Assembly: GCA_024400305.1 (NCBI GenBank)
Contig: JAKSMX010000003.1
Span: 62,001-126,000, forward strand
Direction of reading: 5' to 3'
DNA length: 64,000 nt
From: Bacteroidales bacterium
GTDB taxonomy: Bacteria > Bacteroidota > Bacteroidia > Bacteroidales > F082
The translations under genes were made by a program, and so were the position numbers. Under the pieces are notes generated by a model. It saw only the letters and a program-made list of their open reading frames with translations, was not told where the DNA came from and did not search any database. Below, piece by piece: positions 9,640-18,337 of this stretch (position 1 is its first letter; every line of letters begins with the position of its first letter).

Positions 9640-9759
9640 TATAAACCGGTTTTAAATTTTCATTCTCTGTCCTGAGCGACTTGCTCATTCTGACGTTGCG
9701 GTGGTTGCCTTCATTGTGAACACATGTCAATAACAATTTCTTTGTATAATTGTCTTGAT

Positions 9760-10785
9760 TTACATTTCCTGCCGGTAATACACCTTATAGAACTTGCCCT
9801 TTTCGTCCTCGCCCTGCTCCACGTTCTCGCGGTTGCCGTCGATGATGATTTGGATTTTCTGGTCCAAACGGATGACGCGCTTGTAACTGCGTTGCTGTTT
9901 CTTGCGTGCCGATTCGGAAATGGTAAACTGGTCATCAATGGCGATTTGGCTTTCCTCTTCGTATTCGCGTTTGTACTGATGGAATTTTTCAATCACCTCA
10001 GGCTGTTCTATGACTTCGTTGGCAAACTCCTCAATATCGAAAGTGTCCTTTTCCTTGAAAAACTTTAATGACTTGTTGAGCAGGTCGATTTGGTCTGCCT
10101 TCGACACCTCAAATTCGGTGGGCAGCTCCTTAGTGACAAAATCCTTTGCAAAAGCCATGAAATTCTGCGTGTTGGCGTATTCGTCTTTCCGCTGGCGCAC
10201 ATGCAGGAAATCATCCACCCAATATTGCGCTTCAATACCTTTGTTGGTGTTATCGACCACCGCCACGACATAGCCGTTTTCCTTTTCCTTGTTGAAAATC
10301 AGGCAGCCTTTATCCAATTTCTTGATATTGATGCCTTTTTCGCTTTCCAAATTGAAACTATTGTTTTCGTGCAGCACCTTGAGGAAAGTATCCTTGTTTT
10401 CCGACTTAAACAAACCGACCGCATCCACCGTATCGCCATCCAAAATGCAATCTTTGAAATAGACGGTATAGAACTCGCCGCCTTTGATTTTCGGATGCGT
10501 GCTTTGTTCATAAAGATGCTTTGCCAGGTTCACCGACTGCTCATACAGCGCGTCGGGATTGTCGAAAATACGGGAAACGTAGGTATAGACTTCGTTGAGA
10601 TCAAGTTCGCTTTCGTGAAAGAACTCGTAGTACTCGTCGGAAGTGAAGGAATTTAAAAAGAATGTGGATAATAGTTCCTTTAAATCTTCATCAAGAGATA
10701 ATAATTGCGATGAAAAATGCATCCCTTCTTCAAGAGATTTGTTGCCTACGAGATGCAGGATGATGTTCGATATTTTTGATTTCAT
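9760..10785 (-). CDS. 37-kDa nucleoid-associated protein (NdpA/YejK-like)
   Basis: A 341-residue protein matching the nucleoid-associated family PF04245 (YejK/NdpA). Family-like segments are the N-terminal KISNIILHLVGN, the long middle FNKEKENGYVVAVVDNTNKG with QYWVDDFLHVRQRKDEYANT, and the C-terminal VIRLDQKIQIIIDG. It is the last gene of a four-gene operon headed by a fused restriction-modification enzyme: its ATG at 10785 directly abuts the stop codon of the membrane protein gene upstream (TAAATG). NdpA homologues bind DNA and recur in bacterial defence islands, so here it probably works with the RM operon rather than as a general chromosome protein; that link is inference from position. 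Confidence 0.85.
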   Translation of the reverse strand: MKSKISNIILHLVGNKSLEEGMHFSSQLLSLDEDLKELLSTFFLNSFTSDEYYEFFHESELDLNEVYTYVSRIFDNPDALYEQSVNLAKHLYEQSTHPKIKGGEFYTVYFKDCILDGDTVDAVGLFKSENKDTFLKVLHENNSFNLESEKGINIKKLDKGCLIFNKEKENGYVVAVVDNTNKGIEAQYWVDDFLHVRQRKDEYANTQNFMAFAKDFVTKELPTEFEVSKADQIDLLNKSLKFFKEKDTFDIEEFANEVIEQPEVIEKFHQYKREYEEESQIAIDDQFTISESARKKQQRSYKRVIRLDQKIQIIIDGNRENVEQGEDEKGKFYKVYYRQEM

Positions 10786-11316
10786 TTATTCTTTTTTTGT
10801 TAATATAAAATACAAAGACAGTATATTATTTATCAATAATAACATACAATAAATCATAAGAAAAATATTAATGGAATATATCATCAGACCCGTATTTGAT
10901 ACAACATCTACAAAATGTGGGTACACGAAATTTGAAATCAATAAAAGCCCTTGCAAAATAATCACATGGACAAGTTCCATTGACACTGATTCGAACAAAC
11001 TTATCTTTTTTTTATACAGTTTAATTTCATTTCCATTTTTATCTTTGAGCAACTCTTTCTTTGCTGCTTTCATTTTATCATTTTCTACAGACAAAAGGAT
11101 TGCTAATGTGGAAATAGAAAAACCTAATAATATCCCTAACACATTAAGTATATTACTATGAAATATTTCTGCTTTTACTGAATAAATATTCCGCTTTGTA
11201 TTAAAATAAACACAGAAACCTATTCCAATTGACAATATTAGTATTAAAAATGGAGCAATTTTTCTTTTTTTTAGGATAATATTGTAGTACTCAAAAATCA
11301 CCAGTAAAAATTCCAT
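10786..11316 (-). CDS. Small four-helix membrane protein in RM operon
   Basis: 176 residues with four predicted membrane segments: about 22-38 (APFLILILSIGIGFCVYF), 55-75 (ILNVLGILLGFSISTLAILL), 115-135 (VHVIILQGLLLISNFVYP) and 144-168 (MIYSINIFLMIYCMLLLINN). A charged cytoplasmic loop, about residues 78-105, contains KAAKKELLKDKNGNEIKLYKKK. No known family is recognised. It starts 5 bp after the preceding gene and ends flush against the NdpA-like ATG, so it is translated as part of the operon. Small membrane proteins in defence operons often act as effectors or anchors; that is only a suggestion here. Confidence 0.7.
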   Translation of the reverse strand: MEFLLVIFEYYNIILKKRKIAPFLILILSIGIGFCVYFNTKRNIYSVKAEIFHSNILNVLGILLGFSISTLAILLSVENDKMKAAKKELLKDKNGNEIKLYKKKISLFESVSMELVHVIILQGLLLISNFVYPHFVDVVSNTGLMIYSINIFLMIYCMLLLINNILSLYFILTKKE

Positions 11317-11321
11317 ATTAA

Positions 11322-12227
11322 TTAAAATGATATTGCAATGTTTTTCATATCCCTTAATAGTTCTGTTGAGTTCAAATCCCCTGTATCTGGATTTTTATTT
11401 ACAGTGATAAAATCTGTCTGGCACATTACTAACGTATCCAAAAGCACCTCATTATTGTTTTGATCTCGACCTTTTATTCTGAGTTTGGAGATTGGAGAAT
11501 TAGATTGGTGCATTTTGTTCCAAATATCTATTCCAAATTCAGTAATGCTTTCTTTTTTCGACGCACGTGCAGTTAATACTAAATCTTTTTGCAAAGATAA
11601 GGTTCGATTTGAAAAATTAAGCGCATCACTACCTAACAATTGTTTGTCAAAATGAACTTCTACTAAAACGGACCTTGAAAGTTGTTCCAATTCTGTTATA
11701 AAATCATTACGCGGTATTTCATAGTGGAGAATTGAATACCTCACCTCTTGTCTATTGCTTTGCAAATACTTTTTGGCAGAATCAGTTAAATAGTTTTTAA
11801 AATTATTGATATTGATACCTGAATAATTCGATTCAAAAAAAAGATAAACCTCATTATCCGTATGAGAAACTTTCAACACAAAATGTGTTTTTTCAATATC
11901 CCCTTCATCCCTTGTTTTAGGATTTGTACGTTCTGATCCTGTATTCTTATCAATCAAATCAGGTCGATATTCACTTCTTGCACTTTTGAAATACCCTGAT
12001 AGTAAATAATTATTATCATCAATATCGTGCCTTGACATTGATTCTATAAAACAAAATTTGTCTCCTTTCAAATCATAAAAACGCTCTATTCTAGGTTGAT
12101 TGATTCTATAATTCAAAACATTTTCAACTTCCCAATAAGGAGTTTCATCTTCTCCATTGTTTTGATCTTCCCACATTTTTTTTGCTATCGTGTGGAACGA
12201 AATTTTAACTTTCTTTGTGTTTTCCAT
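11322..12227 (-). CDS. Unknown protein in RM operon
   Basis: A 301-residue soluble protein without signal peptide or membrane segment, second in the operon (35 bp after the RM gene, 5 bp before the membrane protein). I do not recognise a defined family. Its middle has a pattern of the type R-x-D...ERTNPKTRDEGDIEKTHFVLKV followed by a short strand, then a segment ending YLQSNRQEV, which weakly recalls uncharacterised proteins of the DUF6731 kind from phage-related loci; I hold that loosely. Base composition is more AT-rich than the core genes around it, as for the next gene, consistent with horizontal acquisition. Confidence 0.65.
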   Translation of the reverse strand: MENTKKVKISFHTIAKKMWEDQNNGEDETPYWEVENVLNYRINQPRIERFYDLKGDKFCFIESMSRHDIDDNNYLLSGYFKSARSEYRPDLIDKNTGSERTNPKTRDEGDIEKTHFVLKVSHTDNEVYLFFESNYSGININNFKNYLTDSAKKYLQSNRQEVRYSILHYEIPRNDFITELEQLSRSVLVEVHFDKQLLGSDALNFSNRTLSLQKDLVLTARASKKESITEFGIDIWNKMHQSNSPISKLRIKGRDQNNNEVLLDTLVMCQTDFITVNKNPDTGDLNSTELLRDMKNIAISF

Positions 12228-12262
12228 AGTTATTTTGTATTACTATTTGTTTAATTCAATGT

Positions 12263-15200
12263 TTACCTCAGCCACTTCTCCAATACCATCTTCTTCCTCT
12301 CAGCGCAGCTATCCATTACAGCCTTTGCTTCGGCAATGGCGGCTTCGTAGGTTTCTATCTGCTTTACTATTTTTTGTTGGTCTTCAATTGATGGAACAGG
12401 AATTTTATATTCAAGGATGCTGTTTTTATCACCTCTTGGCATTTTCATTCCTTTTGCGCCCAACATCATGTGTTCAAAGAAAGAATCTTGCGCAAGTGCA
12501 TAATACACAAAGTGTGCATCATATTTTTCTTTGTCTTTTACCCTAAAAACCAGTACATCAGGTGAACAACCGCCCGTTCTGTTGGCAAACCAAATCTTTT
12601 TCAGATAAGGACGGATATTCGACACCAAAATGTCGTTTTCCAGGTATTCGATAACACTATCAACATTGGGTTCTCCTTTATAAGCCCGAACACCTTCGCA
12701 ATTCTGCAACATATTGTCTGTACTGATGTATTCATTTGTTTCAACGTCGGAAAATGAGATACGCCTTGTTGAATATGGTGCAATTTGTTTCAATGTCTCT
12801 TTGTCTCCTTTCGCATTTTTCACCAACATTCCAATCTCATTTTTGCCTTCCTCTATCTGTTTTTGTGCGTTGGCGTATTCTTCATCTATCTTTTCACATT
12901 CGGAAACGATTTGCTGCTGAATATCAATTGGAGGTAGTGGAATTTGCAATTGTGCTAAATTTGCAGCGGAAATTGAAGGTGGGTTTGATAAGGATGCGAT
13001 ATCACGTAATACTACATTGGAAACAAAATAATAATACAAAAATAATTGTTCAACATTAGCATTCTTCTTTTTCCATATTGCCATTGTATTATTATCAATT
13101 GCAGCTGGTCTACCTAAAATCCGTTTCTTATTTGTATGAACAGCCATTCCTACTTTGGGAAAAACAATAGTATTCTCATCAAAAATAGTGGCTCTGATTT
13201 CGTTTCTTAATATTGCTTCTTCTACATAATTGTTTGAAATTGTCATGGCAAATTCATTTCCAGTTGTATTCATATCACCAACTTTAAAGAAAGGTATATC
13301 TGCTTGATTTGTATTTCCTTGATATTTTTCTTTAAAAGTATCTCCTCCTTTTATTTCAACATATTCCCCTAACTTCACCAATGGATATTTGCTTTTTGTC
13401 TCAATCTTATTTTCAACCGCCAATTTCATCTGCAAATCAAATGAAGGGCGTGTGAAACTGAGCAGGTCGGCCGTATGGGCATAGTTGACATATTTGCCCA
13501 ATTCATCATTTGTGCATTGCTCACCAGCGAAAGCCTTACGGACAAGCCAAGCCAACTTGCTTTCATCGTTCCGTTTGCTTGGGCTGCTCAAAAGTCCTTC
13601 CGTTTCCTTTATGCCTTCATCACCACGACGGTGGCTGAAATCGTAGCCAAGGAATTCCTTCTGCTCATTGATTTCGGTCGGTGCGGTTATCAATAAAGTC
13701 TGCTCCTTATAGGTGAGGGCAAAATACAGAAGTTTCTGATATTCAATTTCTCTAACAAACGAATAAAAACCATTATTCAAATCTGCCTTTTGCGTTTCCG
13801 AAGATTTTTCGTTTTTCTTTAATGCAACTCCTGCACACTCTTTCTTCTCGGTTTCGGCAATTTTTCCCAACGCTTTCTTCACATCAGTAATTTCAAGAAA
13901 TGCTTTTTCGTATTCCTTGAAATAAGCGGCAAAAGTGTTTTCAAACAAAGCCTCTTCCTTACGGATAAAACGCTCGTAATCTGTTTGTTCAACATTAATG
14001 ATCCGCAGATAATTTTCAAAAATATCCTTGTCGTCCCAATCGGTCAGCTCTTCATTGCTTAGAATGGCCGAAACACTGTCTTTGAGCAGTTGAGCTTTCT
14101 GGGGCGGAAAGTCAAAATGTTCCAAGAACAAGATTATAGTTGAGGTATTTGTCTCTCCAAAAGTCTTTCCTGCAAACGAAGCAATGGCTCGGACATAAAA
14201 ATTCTGCAAGATGATTCCCCTCGTCATAATGCTGGCATTATCAGTGCCATTCAAAATGGACGACGGCATGACGATTCCTGCGATGCCTTTAGGTTTCAGC
14301 AGGTGATACATTCGCTCGATAAAGACATTTTGAATGTCCTTGCAGGTAAACGACATCAGTTTTATGGTCTCGTATGCGTTTTGCACCTTGCGGCTTTCGT
14401 GCGTCTTGAAAGCATCTACACTATAAGGCGGATTGGCCACTAAAATATCAAATGAATGTAAGCCGCCTTGGTAGAAATTCTCGTCGTGTTCCAATCCGTC
14501 GGCAGCCATAATGTTTGCATCGTTGGCACCATTCAGCAGCATGGCCACCTTACTCACACGCGCCAGACGGTTGTCCTTATCAACGCCAAAGAAAGATTTC
14601 GAAATGTCTTTGTCGGTTATTACAGGCTTTTCCTTGCCGTCGTTGTAAAAGTTTGATATGGCGGAAATGCCTTCGGTAAGGAAATGCCCGGAGCCACAGG
14701 CGAAATCAACGACGCGGGGAACCGTGAGTTTGTTTGCATTCAAAAACCTTTCAATCGGAAGCGAGTTCCAAACGAAACGTGTAATGGGAATCGGTGTGAA
14801 AAACTGTCCTGCCTCCTGCTTGAAACCCTGGTTCAAAAGATTTTCAAACAAATCGCCCAACACCTGATCATTGCCTGTGTTGGCCATTCTGTAATTCTGG
14901 AACAATTCCACAACTTCAACCAGCACTTTGCCATTCTGCAAAAACAATTTTTCGTTGTAAACCTCGCGGAAAGCAAAGACTTGACAAGACAACATTTTGG
15001 TTTTCTGGAATTTATCCACCAACTCCTTTTCAAGTTCATTGCGCCGTTTGCCTGTGAACTGGTCAAGCGTTTTTCGGATATAATCGTTTTCTAAATAAAA
15101 GACATCTTCCTTCAGAAAATCTTTCATGCCAATTTGGAACAAGCCCAACAGCCTTTCATACAACTTATAATAATTGTCGCTTCCGTCAACATATTGGAAA

Positions 15201-16228
15201 TACATAATATCGTCGGGGTTATTGTGCATTTCCTCGTCAACAAACTTGCAGATAAACAAGGAAAGCAACTTGTTGAAAGCGTTCTCCTTGTCGCTTATGC
15301 TATTATGACGGAGAATTTCACGGAAAGCATCGGTAATGCCGTCTTCTTTTCTAAATGGTTTCAGTTTGCCGGATTTAATAGGCAAGTTACCGATTTTATA
15401 GGCAGTGGCATCATTGCCGAAAATAATATTATTGTCATAGACTTTCTTGGAATAGGTCTCATCCCAAACGATAAAAGCATCTTGAGCCGTTGAAGCGTTC
15501 TTGAAAATCAACACGGAACTGTCTTCCCTTGCCAAGGCTTCCACATTCTCATCGTCATAGCTGCGGACAACTTCTTCCTGAAAGGTTATTTCATCCTTAT
15601 CATCGTCATAATCCGAAGCATAAAGTTGAAGCCATTTTGCAGAACGAGCCTGTGCCCAATACGAAAACAGCTGCTTGCCATCGGGGTCTTCAAACATTTC
15701 TTTTCGCGCGTCCCTATAATCGCTGCCTGCACGTTTACATTCAATTATCAGATAGACCTGTTGCGGATTGCCTTTATCGTCTTTGTCATAAACCGTTATG
15801 TCAGCACGCCCGCTCTTGCCTGTGTGACCGAGCGTCCAACTCTTTTCAAGAAAGATTGTTTGCGGTTCATAGCCTTTTTCCAACAGACGGCAGACACATT
15901 CAAGCACCACAAAATTTTCAGGCTGACTGAAATTCGTAGTCGTATTTGCTCCTATGTCTAAATTTGAAGGATAGACGATTTTCTCTTCCGAGAAATTCAC
16001 CTGAATATCGCAACCATGATTGGAAAAATGTTTCAAGAACAAAGCCCCCGATTTAACAAAACCGAGTTTATCAAGAACCTTATGAAGATTATCCTTTGTA
16101 ATCATACTATCTTTACCTGTTGCCGGCATAAAACCTGCTTGAAATTTTTGATTATTTTCGTTTAAAAAGTTGCGTATATCATTGATTACAAGTACTTTTT
16201 TCAGTGCATAAAACCAAACAGCCACCAT
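12263..16228 (-). CDS. Single-chain restriction-modification enzyme (nuclease + N6-adenine MTase + specificity domains)
   Basis: A 1,321-residue fusion. Residues about 135-170 hold a PD-(D/E)xK-like site (D143, then E163-C-K165 in LIIECKRAG), typical of HsdR N-terminal nuclease domains. A gamma-class N6-adenine methyltransferase follows: QEAGQFFTP at about 471-479, SAM motif I DFACGSGHF at 508-516, FFGVDKDNRLA at 547-555 and catalytic NPPY at 599-602. The last ~370 residues are HsdS-like, with two target-recognition half-domains each ending in a coiled coil (PLPPIDIQQQIVSECEKI; PVPSIEDQQKIVKQIETY). No DEAD translocase is present, so this looks like a type IIG-style enzyme that cuts and methylates from one chain. 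ATG 16105 (MITKDNLHKVLDKLGF) is a good alternative start, since the first 41 residues lack family-like character and abut a repeat. It heads the operon with the next three genes. Confidence 0.9.
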   Translation of the reverse strand: MVAVWFYALKKVLVINDIRNFLNENNQKFQAGFMPATGKDSMITKDNLHKVLDKLGFVKSGALFLKHFSNHGCDIQVNFSEEKIVYPSNLDIGANTTTNFSQPENFVVLECVCRLLEKGYEPQTIFLEKSWTLGHTGKSGRADITVYDKDDKGNPQQVYLIIECKRAGSDYRDARKEMFEDPDGKQLFSYWAQARSAKWLQLYASDYDDDKDEITFQEEVVRSYDDENVEALAREDSSVLIFKNASTAQDAFIVWDETYSKKVYDNNIIFGNDATAYKIGNLPIKSGKLKPFRKEDGITDAFREILRHNSISDKENAFNKLLSLFICKFVDEEMHNNPDDIMYFQYVDGSDNYYKLYERLLGLFQIGMKDFLKEDVFYLENDYIRKTLDQFTGKRRNELEKELVDKFQKTKMLSCQVFAFREVYNEKLFLQNGKVLVEVVELFQNYRMANTGNDQVLGDLFENLLNQGFKQEAGQFFTPIPITRFVWNSLPIERFLNANKLTVPRVVDFACGSGHFLTEGISAISNFYNDGKEKPVITDKDISKSFFGVDKDNRLARVSKVAMLLNGANDANIMAADGLEHDENFYQGGLHSFDILVANPPYSVDAFKTHESRKVQNAYETIKLMSFTCKDIQNVFIERMYHLLKPKGIAGIVMPSSILNGTDNASIMTRGIILQNFYVRAIASFAGKTFGETNTSTIILFLEHFDFPPQKAQLLKDSVSAILSNEELTDWDDKDIFENYLRIINVEQTDYERFIRKEEALFENTFAAYFKEYEKAFLEITDVKKALGKIAETEKKECAGVALKKNEKSSETQKADLNNGFYSFVREIEYQKLLYFALTYKEQTLLITAPTEINEQKEFLGYDFSHRRGDEGIKETEGLLSSPSKRNDESKLAWLVRKAFAGEQCTNDELGKYVNYAHTADLLSFTRPSFDLQMKLAVENKIETKSKYPLVKLGEYVEIKGGDTFKEKYQGNTNQADIPFFKVGDMNTTGNEFAMTISNNYVEEAILRNEIRATIFDENTIVFPKVGMAVHTNKKRILGRPAAIDNNTMAIWKKKNANVEQLFLYYYFVSNVVLRDIASLSNPPSISAANLAQLQIPLPPIDIQQQIVSECEKIDEEYANAQKQIEEGKNEIGMLVKNAKGDKETLKQIAPYSTRRISFSDVETNEYISTDNMLQNCEGVRAYKGEPNVDSVIEYLENDILVSNIRPYLKKIWFANRTGGCSPDVLVFRVKDKEKYDAHFVYYALAQDSFFEHMMLGAKGMKMPRGDKNSILEYKIPVPSIEDQQKIVKQIETYEAAIAEAKAVMDSCAERKKMVLEKWLR

Positions 16229-16310
16229 TCTTCAACATGCGCAACCTGGCTGCAAATTTCGCAAAAATTCCTGACATCTGTAAGAGATTCTCGAAAAAAT
16301 TGTCAACAGG
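16228..16310. repeat. Direct repeat copy 1 (left of DUF3800 pair)
   Basis: 83 bp nearly identical to 17788-17872 in the same orientation: three substitutions (for example CCTGGC against CCCGGC) and one 2-bp length difference. The plus strand reads openly as MRNLAANFAKIPDICK and continues to a stop at 16359. This recalls, without proof, the N-terminus of a Bacteroidota transposase. The left end coincides with the RM gene's first possible start codon. Confidence 0.75.
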
Positions 16311-16429
16311 CATGGGAAACGCCCAACCTATCGGAAAAGTCAAACAAGCACTGGATTAATTCCGCCAACGGGTTGCAAAAATATTTTCCAAAAAACATTT
16401 TACATCTTAAATTTATTTGTATTTTTGCA

Positions 16430-16497
16430 CCCGAGTTCATTTCTCATTTGAGAGAAGGAAATCGAAGAACGCAAGCCTTGATGCTCTGCGTTTTTTG
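16430..16497 (+). ncRNA. Candidate small RNA (promoter to terminator, about 55-60 nt)
   Basis: TATTTTTG at 16430-16437 is a -7 box. Transcription would start near 16443. A first hairpin is TTCTC...GAGAA (about 16451-16468). A second, GAACGCA...TGCGTTTTTT (about 16470-16496), ends in a T-run and has the form of an intrinsic terminator on the plus strand. No credible ORF lies between. No TTG -33 box is clear, and no known RNA family is recognised. It sits just past the 3' end of the oppositely transcribed possible-toxin gene. Confidence 0.45.
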
Positions 16498-16502
16498 CTT
16501 TA

Positions 16503-17006
16503 TTATGATGTTATGATTCTGCGGTCGTATTTTTTCATCATCTTATCCCTCGCTCTATCTTTCCCCTCCAAATAGTAAGCTGTCAGCAAATAATATTCAT
16601 CCTTTCTCCTCATTGGTTCTAACACAATAACATATTGTTCGTCTATGTCATATATGTAGGTTCTGGCTCCATCTTTCTCTTGTACTGAAAACACAAGCAT
16701 ATTATCCTTTTTGCTTTCATCTACGTGATATTTGATCCAATGCAAACGAATTGAACGATACATGTCAAACTCACGTTTGTTTGTGGACTTGTCGGTAATC
16801 ACGGTGGTCAGATGTCTGAAGAGACGTTCCATTGTGTCTTCTCCATCAGCTGGTGTCGGATTTATTCTCTTCGCACGAAAACAAAAATTCTGATTATTTG
16901 CGATGTCCCTGTCAAAAATGCGTTTCAGTGATTGCAATCTTTGATCTGGCGAATATGCCAAAATATCAAGCAATTGATTATATTCTTTCAGCAGATTGTG
17001 TGGCAT
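16503..17006 (-). CDS. Possible PBECR-type RNase toxin domain protein
   Basis: 167 residues. The N-terminal half is alpha-helical (LLKEYNQLLDILAYSPDQRLQ). The C-terminal half has the strand-rich pattern TYIYDIDEQYVIVLEP then EYYLLTAYYLEGKDRARDKM and KKYDRRI. The block YLLTAYYLEG...KY.RR recalls phage-borne barnase/EndoU/colicin/RelE-like (PBECR) nuclease domains, which act as RNase toxins; I infer the fold from this pattern only. Its ATG is one base after the stop of the DUF3800 gene, so the two are translated together. If it is a toxin, the DUF3800 protein could be its partner; equally both could be parts of one defence effector. Confidence 0.6.
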   Translation of the reverse strand: MPHNLLKEYNQLLDILAYSPDQRLQSLKRIFDRDIANNQNFCFRAKRINPTPADGEDTMERLFRHLTTVITDKSTNKREFDMYRSIRLHWIKYHVDESKKDNMLVFSVQEKDGARTYIYDIDEQYVIVLEPMRRKDEYYLLTAYYLEGKDRARDKMMKKYDRRIITS

Positions 17007-17007
17007 A

Positions 17008-17682
17008 TTACTTCAATTCAATAAAAAACAAATTCAATTTATCCGAGTAGTTGGTTTGTTCCAGATTCGTTGTCTTTGCGTGTTTTCTTATTCTGTCCAA
17101 TATCTGAACCTTGGCATTATTCTTCTTTTCTTCACAATTCAAATTGTAAGAGATGGCTCCCATGATAAAATCAGAGAGTTGCATCAGCAAGCTTTCTTCT
17201 GAACGGATGTTTTGTATGTTTCTGAACACACCATACTTGATGTTTAAAATCTCTTTCAGTTTCCTGACCTTTATTGCGCTTAATGTATCTTTAATATCCA
17301 AATAAACATTGTAATGTGATAACGTGTCAATATTGTAATTCAATAATTGATAATACATTTTGTAATAAAAATCGTCGTATGAAAAGCAAAAGTCGTCACA
17401 CCGTATTTTTGATTTGTTAATACCAATGGCGCGGAATCGCAAATCCGTATCGAAAAAATAATCAACCAAATCAAGATAAAATCTGATTTTGGACATCGAA
17501 ACCTTTGACCATTTTATTTCAGCATAAAAGTTGTGTTCTTGTTTTAACTCACTAATGCGTTTTGTATGTCGTTTCACCTGCGGATAGGCGCAACTAATAG
17601 AACCCAAAAACATAAATTGTTTGTGGTCGTGTTCAATATGGCAACTCTCGTCGCAATATATGTTGAATGTCTTACTTTCCAT
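17008..17682 (-). CDS. DUF3800 domain protein (RNase H-like fold)
   Basis: 224 residues with DUF3800 landmarks: N-terminal FNIYCDESCH (first acidic residues), LGSISC, LDIKD around residue 150 and the C-terminal SLLMQLSDFIMGAISY. DUF3800 proteins are predicted RNase H-like nucleases common in defence and mobile regions. The acidic residues D11/E12, D151 and D191-type positions would form the active site (inference). It is the first gene of a two-gene operon and lies between two direct repeats. The sequence is AT-rich (many Lys, Asn, Ile and Tyr codons ending in A or T), unlike the core genes. The promoter is not obvious. Confidence 0.82.
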   Translation of the reverse strand: MESKTFNIYCDESCHIEHDHKQFMFLGSISCAYPQVKRHTKRISELKQEHNFYAEIKWSKVSMSKIRFYLDLVDYFFDTDLRFRAIGINKSKIRCDDFCFSYDDFYYKMYYQLLNYNIDTLSHYNVYLDIKDTLSAIKVRKLKEILNIKYGVFRNIQNIRSEESLLMQLSDFIMGAISYNLNCEEKKNNAKVQILDRIRKHAKTTNLEQTNYSDKLNLFFIELK

Positions 17683-17787
17683 TAACTAAATTTTGTATAT
17701 GGTTTATAAATGCTGTGAATATGATTCACCCCTTCTCTCATTATTGTTGTCTTTTGCAACAGCAAAAAATAAAAACGATTTACCCGT

Positions 17788-17872
17788 TTCTTCAACATGC
17801 GCAACCCGGCTGCAAATTTCGCAAAAATTCCTGACATTTGTAAGAAATTCTCGAAAAAATATTGTCAACAGG
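17788..17872. repeat. Direct repeat copy 2 (right of DUF3800 pair)
   Basis: 85 bp matching copy 1 at 16228-16310 in the same direction, exactly 1,560 bp away. The plus strand reads MRNPAANFAKIPDICKKFSK before diverging. Beyond the repeat the flanks share nothing obvious, so the repeat rather than a longer duplication is the unit. The two copies enclose the possible sRNA, the possible toxin gene and the DUF3800 gene. Confidence 0.75.
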
Positions 17873-17979
17873 AAAGGGATATAAGTTGTTGACATGAAAA
17901 TCGCTGATGATTGCCTGCATGAAACTCAATGACGTCTTTGACTTGAAAACTTGTGAAAGTCAAAATTTTTCTTAACATT

Positions 17980-18012
17980 TTGCACGATATATCGTTTTTA
18001 TTTCTATTTTTG
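17980..18012 (+). promoter_or_regulatory. Promoter for the repeat ORF/DUF6261 unit
   Basis: TATTTTTG at 18005-18012 with TTG at 17980-17982, 22 bases apart, a good match to the Bacteroidota promoter. Transcription from about 18018 would carry the whole tandem-repeat block as leader or coding sequence ahead of the DUF6261 gene at 18381. Confidence 0.55.
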
Positions 18013-18073
18013 CAGTCAAATTAACAATTACAATATTTAGTTGATGAAAACCGTCAGCTGACACGACTGAACA

Positions 18074-18337
18074 GACATTGATGTCGGCAAAAGCCGTCAG
18101 GCGACGAAACAAACAGACATTAATGCCGAAAAATTTGTCAAATGGTGCGCAGGAAGAGACATTGATGTCAGCCAAGGTTGTCAGGCGACAGAACAAACAG
18201 ACATTAATGCCGGAAAATTTGTCAAACTGTGCGCAGGAGGAGACATTAATGTCGGTCAAAGTTATTCGGCGACGAAAAAAACAGACATTAATGCCGGAAA
18301 ATTTGTCAAACGGTGCGCAGGAAGAGACATTGATGTC
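18074..18337. repeat. 84-bp tandem repeat array (three units plus a partial fourth)
   Basis: GACATTRATGTC recurs at 18074, 18158, 18242 and 18326, exactly 84 bp apart. Each unit is itself two 42-bp halves, both beginning GACATT (second halves at 18116, 18200 and 18284). 84 and 42 are multiples of 3, so reading frames stay open through the array in several frames. Differences between units fall mainly at the third codon position of the frame beginning ATG 18081 (about 12 third-position against 4 first- and 4 second-position changes by my count). Confidence 0.9.

Noticed and set aside
9640-9759. Palindrome AAACCGGTTT near 9645 as a terminator
   Set aside because: Stem is only 5 bp without a clean T-run; likely chance.
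18074-18337. Could the 84-bp repeats be a CRISPR array?
   Set aside because: Units are contiguous with no unique spacers, differ by several bases and carry coding-like substitution bias. No cas genes are nearby.
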